From the NCBI GenBank assembly GCA_905201285.1, contig CAJKNM010000067.1, positions 1 to 8,805 on the forward strand: a DNA stretch of 8,805 nt, read 5' to 3'. This document shows positions 1-5,534 of the stretch, in pieces. The translations under genes and the position numbers were made by a program. The DNA comes from an uncultured Eubacteriales bacterium (GTDB lineage Bacteria; Bacillota; Clostridia; Monoglobales; Monoglobaceae). The notes beneath the pieces are model-generated. The model was not told the origin of the DNA and did no database searches. It saw nothing but the letters and a program-made list of their open reading frames with translations. Every line of letters begins with the position of its first letter. Positions within the stretch are counted from its first letter, which is position 1.

Positions 1-41
1 CGGCAATGTAACAATATCTTGCTGAAAACATTGTGAAAACG

Positions 42-121
42 CGAAAAATTTCATTTCTTTGCCGCCGCGGTAGGCAGGGCGGAATCAGGGGACGGCGTTT
101 TATTAAAAATGAAATTTTTCG
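42..121. repeat. Perfect 15-bp inverted repeat flanking a GC-rich core
   Basis: The arm at 42-56 (CGAAAAATTTCATTT) is the exact reverse complement of 107-121. The 50 bases between are GC-rich and can fold further (for example CCGCC at 62-66 with GGCGG at 78-82). No T tract follows the right arm, so it is not a standard terminator. It could be a structured 3' end of an upstream transcript, a small structured RNA or the remnant of a small palindromic element; the sequence alone does not decide. Confidence 0.5.
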
Positions 122-144
122 TTTATCGGGGTTTATCGACACCC

Positions 145-179
145 AAACGGGCGGAAGGTTCTTCCGTCCGTTTCTGTTT
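145..179 (+). terminator. Terminator-like hairpin for an upstream transcript
   Basis: The arm at 145-157 (AAACGGGCGGAAG) pairs with 161-173 (CTTCCGTCCGTTT) over 13 positions, one of them a G-T wobble, around a 3-base loop. It is followed by TTTCTGTTT (171-179). CCCAAAC (142-148) can also pair with GTTTGGG (176-182) as an outer stem, which would compete with the base of the hairpin. It probably ends the transcript of a gene left of the window and insulates the transporter promoter. The T tract is interrupted, so efficiency is uncertain. Confidence 0.55.
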
Positions 180-275
180 GGGCGAAACATTGGTTTTCAA
201 CAAGGTATTTTGTATTTCTTAATTTCTTAACATTTTTCAAAAAAATTTCAGAAAATATTAAAATCCTCTTAAAAC

Positions 276-307
276 ATCGTAAGTTTTCAAACAAATCGTA
301 AGTTTTC
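276..307 (+). promoter_or_regulatory. Two 13-bp direct repeats just upstream of the promoter (candidate operator)
   Basis: ATCGTAAGTTTTC occurs at 276-288 and again, identical, at 295-307. The copies are 19 bp apart, close to two helical turns, so they face the same side of the DNA. The second copy ends four bases before the -35 hexamer at 312. This layout is typical of sites bound by a regulator with two tandem half-sites, such as AraC-family activators and YesN-type response regulators, which often control LplABC-type transporters. A repressor is equally possible because the promoter itself is strong. No regulator gene lies in the window. Confidence 0.6.
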
Positions 308-311
308 CTTA

Positions 312-340
312 TTGAAAATGCCCAAGACAGCTGATATGAT
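312..340 (+). promoter_or_regulatory. Sigma-A-type promoter with extended -10 for the transporter operon
   Basis: The -35 hexamer TTGAAA (312-317) and the -10 hexamer TATGAT (335-340) are separated by exactly 17 bp. TG at 332-333 provides an extended -10 (TGnTATGAT). Each hexamer differs from consensus at one position. Transcription should begin near 347, leaving a leader of about 55 bases before the first permease start at 403. Confidence 0.75.
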
Positions 341-402
341 TATATTAAAGGTTAACAAAACAACGCTGACCTTAAACATAAACAGCGAAGGGTGGAGGAT
401 TT

Positions 403-1365
403 ATGAAAAGCAGAAAAGACATAAAAAGAGAAAGGCGGACGCCGGGACAAAAATCATTGGCAATAAAAAAACAGCTTCCGCTTTTAAGTATGATGATTCC
501 CGGAGCGGTTTTGGTGTTTATGTTTTCATATATGCCGATTTTCGGAATCATTCTCGCATTTAAAAAGATAAACCTTCGTCAGGGCATATTGGGAAGTCCG
601 TGGTGCGGCTTAAACAACTTTTCTTATTTGTTTAAGTCAAACGACCTGTGGATAATGCTGAGAAACACGATAGGGTATAACCTCTTGTTCATAGTGTTAA
701 ACGTCATTCTCGGTGTTACGCTGGCGATTGCGCTCAGCCTTATGCGCCAGAAGCCGGCTTCAAAGACCTATCAGACGATATTTGTTATGCCTCACTTTTT
801 GTCGATGATTATTATAAGCTATATCGTTCTTGCGTTTTTGAATATGGAAAACGGATTTGTCAACAAGATAATCCTTCCGCTTTTCGGAAAGCCGGCGATT
901 AACTGGTACGTTGACGAGAAGCCGTGGCCGTTTATACTTGTCTTTGTGTATTATTGGAAGGAAATAGGCTTTGGCTGTATCATATACCTCGCCTCTATCG
1001 CGGGCATAGACACTCAGCTTTACGAAGCGGCGGCGATAGACGGGGCAACGGTCAGACAGCAGATTTTTAACATTACGCTTCCTATGCTGAGAACGATTAT
1101 CGCGATACAGGTTACCCTTGCCATAGGAACAATCCTCGGCGGCGACTTCGGCCTTTTCTATCAGGTTCCGATGGACTCGGGAGCGCTTAGCGATGTGACA
1201 ACCACCATTCCGGTATATGTGTATAAAAACATAGCCAACGGCGGGGCATCATCACTCGGTGCGGCTTCGGCGACTGCTTTTATACAGTCGGTTGTCGGAT
1301 GTATCCTGGTTGTTGTGACTAACCTCGCGGTAAGCAAAATCGACAGCGACAGCGCATTATTTTAG
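403..1365 (+). CDS. lplB: LplB-type sugar ABC transporter permease
   Basis: This is an inner-membrane permease of a carbohydrate importer, the 'B' partner of the LplB/YtcP pair used for oligosaccharides. The 320 residues are the usual size. After a basic cytoplasmic N-terminus (1-24) there are about six hydrophobic segments, near residues 25-54, 86-114, 125-147, 174-203, 231-252 and 292-312. The ATPase-docking EAA loop reads E-A-A-A-I-D-G-A at 208-215, followed by ITLP at 224-227, as in MalF-like permeases. The ATG at 403 has GGTGGAGG at 391-398. It is the first gene of the operon behind the promoter at 312-340, and its stop overlaps the next gene's ribosome binding site. The substrate cannot be read from the sequence; the nearby GH10 remnant makes xylo-oligosaccharides or aldouronates a fair guess. 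The symbol reflects family membership. Confidence 0.9.
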   Translation: MKSRKDIKRERRTPGQKSLAIKKQLPLLSMMIPGAVLVFMFSYMPIFGIILAFKKINLRQGILGSPWCGLNNFSYLFKSNDLWIMLRNTIGYNLLFIVLNVILGVTLAIALSLMRQKPASKTYQTIFVMPHFLSMIIISYIVLAFLNMENGFVNKIILPLFGKPAINWYVDEKPWPFILVFVYYWKEIGFGCIIYLASIAGIDTQLYEAAAIDGATVRQQIFNITLPMLRTIIAIQVTLAIGTILGGDFGLFYQVPMDSGALSDVTTTIPVYVYKNIANGGASSLGAASATAFIQSVVGCILVVVTNLAVSKIDSDSALF

Positions 1366-1374
1366 GAGGGGGAG
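1363..1374 (+). promoter_or_regulatory. Ribosome binding site overlapping the stop of the upstream permease
   Basis: The TAG stop (1363-1365) supplies the first bases of TAGGAGGGGGAG, a near-ideal Shine-Dalgarno sequence three or so bases before the ATG at 1377. The overlap suggests translational coupling, keeping the two permease subunits in equal amounts. Confidence 0.7.
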
Positions 1375-1376
1375 CT

Positions 1377-2261
1377 ATGAAAGCAGGAAAGAAAGCCAAT
1401 ATAGTTTTACATATAATATTTATTTTAATGACAATCGCTTGTCTGTTTCCGCTTCTTTTGGTGCTGAGCATCTCACTGAGCAGCAGCAAGTCGATTATGG
1501 ACTACGGTTATTCGATAATACCGAAGGAGTTCAGCCTTGAGGCGTATAAGTATATCCTCTCGACACCGATAACGATAGTTCGTGCCTATGGGGTGACGAT
1601 TTTCAACACGGTGGTTGGAACGGCCTTGTCAACTCTTATAATAGGTCTGTTCTCATATCCGCTGTCAAGACCCGACTTTAAGTTTAAAAAAGTGTTTACC
1701 TATTATATACTTATCACAATGCTGTTCTCGGGCGGAACCGTTTCGTGGTACATCGTCTGCTCAAACGTGTTTCATCTGTCGAACACAATATGGGCTATGA
1801 TACTTCCGTATCTGATGAACGCGTGGTTTGTAATAATAATGAGAACGTTCTTTAAAACAAACGTTCCGTATTCGATTATAGAATCGGGTCAGCTTGACGG
1901 AGCAAACGAGTATATCATATTCTTTAAGCTCGTGCTTCCGATTTCGCTTCCGGGGATTGCTACTATCGCCCTGTTTCAGGCGTTGATTTACTGGAACGAC
2001 TGGTGGCTTCCGATTATGTTTATAGTCAAGCCCGAGCTGTATAACCTACAGTTCCTCCTTCAGAGGATGATGCAGAATATCCAGCAGATAAACGAAAACG
2101 CAAAGTATATGTCAAGCGCATCGGATCAGCTCATGAATATCCCGAGCGACGGCGCAAGAATGGCTCTCTGTATTATCGCTATGGGGCCGATACTCTTTGT
2201 GTATCCGTTCTTCCAGAAGTATTTTATACAGGGTCTCACGGTCGGAAGCGTAAAGGGATAA
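1377..2261 (+). CDS. lplC: YtcP/LplC-type carbohydrate ABC transporter permease
   Basis: This is the second permease subunit of the importer, related to MalG/AraQ-type proteins and expected to form a heterodimer with the product of the preceding gene. The 294 residues are the normal length. Hydrophobic segments lie near residues 9-32, 73-95, 107-130, 137-157, 188-208 and 260-280. The EAA loop is E-S-G-Q-L-D-G-A at 169-176 with VLP at 186-188, a common form in the YtcP branch, where the second and third alanines vary. The segment ALIYWNDWWLP (202-212) is also typical of this branch. Only 11 bases separate it from the preceding gene, with a stop/Shine-Dalgarno overlap. There is no ATPase gene next to it. 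Substrate is unknown; the symbol reflects family membership. Confidence 0.9.
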   Translation: MKAGKKANIVLHIIFILMTIACLFPLLLVLSISLSSSKSIMDYGYSIIPKEFSLEAYKYILSTPITIVRAYGVTIFNTVVGTALSTLIIGLFSYPLSRPDFKFKKVFTYYILITMLFSGGTVSWYIVCSNVFHLSNTIWAMILPYLMNAWFVIIMRTFFKTNVPYSIIESGQLDGANEYIIFFKLVLPISLPGIATIALFQALIYWNDWWLPIMFIVKPELYNLQFLLQRMMQNIQQINENAKYMSSASDQLMNIPSDGARMALCIIAMGPILFVYPFFQKYFIQGLTVGSVKG

Positions 2262-2267
2262 GCCTGA

Positions 2268-2303
2268 CATAATTACGTAATCATAATTACATAATCAAAT
2301 AAT
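2268..2303 (+). repeat. AT-rich tandem 14-bp repeat between permease and binding-protein genes
   Basis: CATAATTACGTAAT (2268-2281) is followed directly by CATAATTACATAAT (2282-2295), one mismatch apart, then by a shorter echo CAAATAAT (2296-2303). The first copy contains the perfect palindrome ATTACGTAAT (2272-2281). The repeat starts six bases after the permease stop, in an otherwise A-rich 96-base gap. I see no well-spaced promoter in the gap. The repeat may bind a protein, mark an mRNA processing site, or be neutral. Confidence 0.5.
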
Positions 2304-2357
2304 CAAACGGAAAAATTATAAAAAACAATATAAAAATTTTAAGAAGGTGGGTAAGTT

Positions 2358-3875
2358 ATGAGAAAACTTAATGTAATGAAAAAACTTCTTGCGGGGTCAA
2401 TGGCGATGGTTATGTCGATGTCTCTGCTTGTGGGCTGCGGAACGAAAAAAACGGCGGATAAGATTGCTGAAGAGGATCCGAACACCTGTCCGTCAGATAC
2501 CTATGAGATAAATTGGTATCTGATGGCCGACCCCCAGAGCGATGTCCACAGTGTTGAAGAAAAGATAAACGAATACTTAAAGGATAAGCTTAACGTGACG
2601 GTTAAGATTAACTGTCTGTCAAGCGGTCAGTATGCTCAAAAGCTCGGCGCAATGATAAACGCGAACGAATATTTTGACCTGTGCTTTGCGGCACGCTGGA
2701 TGCTCGACTATGTCGAGAATTCGAGAAAGGGTGCGTTTGTTCAGCTTGACGACTATCTTGACACATATTTAAAGGGCATAGCCGATGAATACGGAAGGGA
2801 TAACCTTGAATATGCAAAGGTTGACGGAAAACTCTGTGCTCTTCCTGTTTACAAGGAAATGGCAACTCAGCTCGGCTGGATGTACAGAAAGGATATTGCC
2901 GATAAATACGGAATCGATATGACAAAGTACAAGACCTTTGAAGAACTTGAGCCGGTACTTAAAATGATAAAAGAGAAAGAGCCGGATATAAAATATCCGA
3001 TTGACTTTGCCGCAGACACAAACCCGGCACAGCTCTATCAGGAACAGAATATCCTCATAGATACCTTCCTAATGCACGAGGGCAAGGAAAACGAGGGCAA
3101 GGCCGAGAATATCTACGCATCTGACGGCTATAAAAAGGCTTGTGAAACGGCAAGAGATTTTTATAACAAGGGTTATGTAAGACCCGACGTTCTGACCGCG
3201 ACCGACCAGCTTCAGAGAATGAAAGAGGGAAAGACCTTCGTTATGATGTACCCGCTGAAGCCGGGCAAGGTACAGGAGCTGTTTAAGAATTCGGGTTATG
3301 AGTTCGCTCAGGCAGAGATAACCGAACCTCACCGCGACTATCTTGCGGGAACAGGCTCAATGCAGGCTATCTCAGCATCGAGCAAGAACCCGGCGCGTGT
3401 TATGAGATTCCTGAACCTTCTCAACACCGACCGCACGTTAAAGAACCTCGTTATTCACGGCATAGAGGGAAAGCACTATAACCGCGTTGACGATAAGACA
3501 ATCGAGATTATTCCGGGTTCGGGATATGAGATGCACGAAAATTCGTGGACGATAGGAAACGTATTCCTTGACGACCTGCTCACCACTGAGGCCCCGGATA
3601 AGCTGACCGCGCTTAAAGCGTTCAATGACAGGGCGAAGAACGGCGAGCTTGAGGATAAGATTCTCACCTTCTGCCCGCCCGAGAATGATGAGCGTGACAG
3701 AAAGAGAACCGAGATTAACAGCACGACCGACAAGTATCTGAAGCAGGTAACCCAAGGTGCGGTTGACCCGGGCCCCGCTCTTGACGAGATGAACGGAAAG
3801 CTCAATTCCCTCGGAATGGACGACTATCTCAAAGAGCTTCAGAACGAGTTCGACAGCTATTGCAAGCAGAAATAA
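2358..3875 (+). CDS. lplA: LplA/YtcQ-type extracellular solute-binding lipoprotein
   Basis: This is the sugar-binding lipoprotein that delivers substrate to the two permeases encoded upstream. The first 27 residues form a lipoprotein signal: basic start, hydrophobic stretch, and lipobox L-V-G-C with the lipidated Cys at 27. The mature protein begins with a segment of the INWYLMADP kind (about 52-60), followed by a VEEKINEYLKDKLNV stretch and a typical solute-binding-protein alpha/beta fold. The C-terminal region (about 420-505, including GAVDPGPALDEMNGKL) resembles the DUF3502-type tail seen in LplA-like proteins. At 505 residues it has the family's usual length. The ATG at 2358 has AAGAAGGTGG at 2341-2350; a second in-frame ATG at 2376 would also leave a working signal but lacks its own site. 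It is last in the operon and followed by a terminator. The substrate is inferred only from neighbours. The symbol is a family name, unrelated to lipoate ligase. Confidence 0.9.
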   Translation: MRKLNVMKKLLAGSMAMVMSMSLLVGCGTKKTADKIAEEDPNTCPSDTYEINWYLMADPQSDVHSVEEKINEYLKDKLNVTVKINCLSSGQYAQKLGAMINANEYFDLCFAARWMLDYVENSRKGAFVQLDDYLDTYLKGIADEYGRDNLEYAKVDGKLCALPVYKEMATQLGWMYRKDIADKYGIDMTKYKTFEELEPVLKMIKEKEPDIKYPIDFAADTNPAQLYQEQNILIDTFLMHEGKENEGKAENIYASDGYKKACETARDFYNKGYVRPDVLTATDQLQRMKEGKTFVMMYPLKPGKVQELFKNSGYEFAQAEITEPHRDYLAGTGSMQAISASSKNPARVMRFLNLLNTDRTLKNLVIHGIEGKHYNRVDDKTIEIIPGSGYEMHENSWTIGNVFLDDLLTTEAPDKLTALKAFNDRAKNGELEDKILTFCPPENDERDRKRTEINSTTDKYLKQVTQGAVDPGPALDEMNGKLNSLGMDDYLKELQNEFDSYCKQK

Positions 3876-3888
3876 TCTTAAAACGGTT

Positions 3889-3917
3889 TTGACATTGATT
3901 CAGAGTTAAACAAATAA
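3889..3917 (+). promoter_or_regulatory. Possible promoter between the transporter operon and the secreted-protein genes
   Basis: A perfect -35 hexamer TTGACA stands at 3889-3894, but at 17 bp the -10 is only AAATAA (3912-3917), a weak match. If used, transcription would start near 3924, exactly at the base of the hairpin at 3925-3960, which would then be the 5' end of the downstream mRNA. It is the only candidate I find for driving the gene at 3998. Confidence 0.3.
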
Positions 3918-3924
3918 AGAAAAG

Positions 3925-3963
3925 ACAGAACGCAGCCAACTAAATAGCGCTGCGTTTTGTTTA
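3925..3963 (+). terminator. Rho-independent terminator of the transporter operon
   Basis: ACAGAACGCAGC (3925-3936) pairs with GCTGCGTTTTGT (3949-3960) over 12 bp with one G-T wobble and a 12-base loop. The central eight pairs (AACGCAGC/GCTGCGTT) are perfect, and the descending arm continues as a T-rich tract, TTTTGTTT (3955-3962). It lies 50 bases after the binding-protein stop. Confidence 0.75.
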
Positions 3964-3997
3964 AAATAAGAGCTTTTTAAAAGGAGTAGTGTTAAAA

Positions 3998-5437
3998 ATG
4001 AAAAAAAGATTAAGTATATTAATAGTTCTTGCTGTGCTTTTTCAGGCGTTTGCCTTTATCTCGGCATCGGCCGACGGCGAGGTTGTTTTCGGAACAACGG
4101 TTACATACGATAAGGACACAAATACGGTGGTGTGTAACGTTGAAAACTTAGCACAGGAGGAAATTACACAAGCACTTGCCTTCTGTTACAACAACCGCGG
4201 CGAAGTGGCTGACGATATAGGCTGGGGCGGTGAAGTGCAGATTACTTCTATAGATACGGCCGCGAAAACACTGACCGCTAAATTAAATTTTTCACTTAAA
4301 CAGAGCTATGAATACACTCTTAAACTGACATATAAGAAGAACGGTTCGACTAACGAAATAGAATCTGCACGCTTCAGCGCGGGGAATGATTATGACAGAA
4401 CTGTATTTGAATCGGCTGACGATATAAGATTCTGGCATCCCAATGCAGGCTCGTTCTGGAAGGCGTATTACAGAGAATGGGATGACGGCGAATATTCGGG
4501 CATTAACAATAGGCTTGATGTAAAAGAAAGCCTCGGAGTAGGCTATAACGAAAATGATGAATATAAGGTTTATAATGTTTGGGTCAACCTCGCTTTATCG
4601 GGAAGCACGACATATACAAAAGTCGGCGAGGATAACAGCGGAACCCGCCCGTACTTTGTAAGCGACACGATAATGTCAACCGGTATCGGCGAAAACAATC
4701 AATGGACCAGATATACTGTTGCAAAGGGTTTTATCGCCCCGTATACGGGTACTGTCACCATAGAACAGAACAATACGGAGGACAGCGCTAAAAAGAAAGA
4801 AATCTGGGGTCCTCGGGACGCGGATGACGGAATAAAAATAAAAATCACCAAAAACACAAAGGATAATGTGATTTGGCCGGCACCTGCGGCCGGTTCCGAA
4901 ACCTCCGAGGGCGATAATGCCGAGAATTACGTCCTTCTCAACAAGGAAAACAACGGTGTTTATACATTTGAACCTCAGACGGTTAATGTGCAAAAGGGCG
5001 ATATATTATACTTTGAGGCGAGGAATAAAAACTGGGCGGATAAGTGGAAGTGCAGCCTATACTGGAACCCGGTTGTCACATACACCGACATTGCGGTTGA
5101 CCACTCGTTTACGGATAGCAGCGGAAACGAGATAAGTAACGATAATATCTGGAACAGCGATGATATAACGCTTAAACTTTCGGCGTTCTATGCGGACGGA
5201 ACAGAAAAATCGGTGACTCCGCTTGTCGCTGTATATGACAGCAGCAATGTTCTGAAAAGAGTTGTTCGAGGTGAAGAATTTAACACAAAAACCGTTAAAA
5301 ATTCAAAAGACGGGGTCAAGCTTGACCTCGGAAGCCTCAAAGAGCTTAACGCTTCAAGTATAAAGATTCTGCTTTGGGATATGACAAATAATTCAATGAA
5401 ACCGATTTCGACAGCAATCCCGATTAACAGACAATAA
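3998..5437 (+). CDS. Secreted modular beta-sandwich protein (unknown function, probably glycan-binding)
   Basis: I do not recognise a named family. The 479-residue product has a Sec signal (1-25, likely cleaved after A-S-A). An Ig-like domain follows (about 26-129), then a large beta-sandwich module (about 130-364) and a C-terminal Ig-like domain (about 365-479) ending in an ILLWDMTNNSMKPIS strand, a type common in clostridial secreted proteins. The module has the pattern FIAPxxGTVTI (near 245), a DGIKIKIxKN stretch with IWP, FEPQTVxVxxGD, YFEA, and YWNPVVTYTD (from about 355). The same module occurs twice in the next protein. No catalytic motif, LPXTG sorting signal, SLH domain or dockerin is visible, so it is probably released or held by its ligand. 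The ATG at 3998 has AAGGAG (3981-3986) 11 bases upstream; an in-frame GTG at 3989 is too close to that site to be the start. A role in polysaccharide binding is inferred from context. Confidence 0.8.
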   Translation: MKKRLSILIVLAVLFQAFAFISASADGEVVFGTTVTYDKDTNTVVCNVENLAQEEITQALAFCYNNRGEVADDIGWGGEVQITSIDTAAKTLTAKLNFSLKQSYEYTLKLTYKKNGSTNEIESARFSAGNDYDRTVFESADDIRFWHPNAGSFWKAYYREWDDGEYSGINNRLDVKESLGVGYNENDEYKVYNVWVNLALSGSTTYTKVGEDNSGTRPYFVSDTIMSTGIGENNQWTRYTVAKGFIAPYTGTVTIEQNNTEDSAKKKEIWGPRDADDGIKIKITKNTKDNVIWPAPAAGSETSEGDNAENYVLLNKENNGVYTFEPQTVNVQKGDILYFEARNKNWADKWKCSLYWNPVVTYTDIAVDHSFTDSSGNEISNDNIWNSDDITLKLSAFYADGTEKSVTPLVAVYDSSNVLKRVVRGEEFNTKTVKNSKDGVKLDLGSLKELNASSIKILLWDMTNNSMKPISTAIPINRQ

Positions 5438-5445
5438 GGTTTAAA

Positions 5446-5484
5446 TCCGACCTCCTGCCCCGTATTTCGGGGCGGGAAATCGGG
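5446..5484. repeat. GC-rich intergenic hairpin without a T tract
   Basis: CCTGCCCCG (5454-5462) pairs with CGGGGCGGG (5468-5476) over nine positions, one G-T, around the loop TATTT. CCGA (5447-5450) with TCGG (5480-5483) can extend it as an outer stem. No T run follows on either strand, so it is a poor intrinsic terminator. It sits between the two secreted-protein genes and may stabilise or separate their messages, or reduce read-through. Confidence 0.45.
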
Positions 5485-5534
5485 CGTTAGCCAATAGAAA
5501 AGAATATGTTAGTCCATCGGACAGAAAGGCTGAG

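Larger units (their letters stand above)
1..402. other. Intergenic/leader region without a supported gene
   Basis: No believable protein is encoded here. All three forward frames are closed by about base 36 (TGA at 34-36 in frame 1), so at most the last few codons of an upstream gene could be present. The open stretch starting with GTG at 33 is arginine-rich, has no ribosome binding site and runs through two hairpins, so it is not credible. The region instead holds structured and regulatory DNA: an inverted repeat (42-121), a terminator-like hairpin (145-179), an AT-rich stretch (200-275), paired direct repeats (276-307) and a promoter (312-340). Bases 341-390 look like an ordinary 5' untranslated leader. 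Confidence 0.7.

Noticed and set aside
33..230. Open frame of 65 codons starting with GTG
   Set aside because: It has no ribosome binding site, an arginine-rich low-complexity product, and it runs through both the inverted repeat and the terminator-like hairpin.
276..307. Start of a CRISPR-like array
   Set aside because: Only two copies of 13 bp with a 6-bp gap; no spacers of normal length and no cas genes. The promoter-proximal position points to an operator.
312..563. Open frame of 83 codons overlapping the first permease start
   Set aside because: It starts inside the promoter, lacks a ribosome site and overlaps the clearly homologous permease frame.
2608..3805. Several antisense open frames opposite the binding-protein gene
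   Set aside because: They are shadows of a strongly coding + strand; none has a ribosome site or recognisable protein features. The same holds for antisense frames at 5685-6264, 6426-6734 and 8022-8408.
3989..3997. GTG at 3989 as start of the first secreted protein
   Set aside because: It sits two bases after AAGGAG, too close for initiation; the ATG at 3998 has suitable spacing and gives a standard MKKR signal-peptide start like its neighbour.
5477..5534. Separate promoter for the large secreted-protein gene
   Set aside because: TATGTT at 5505-5510 has only GGGCGT at the -35 position with 17-bp spacing; no acceptable hexamer pair was found.
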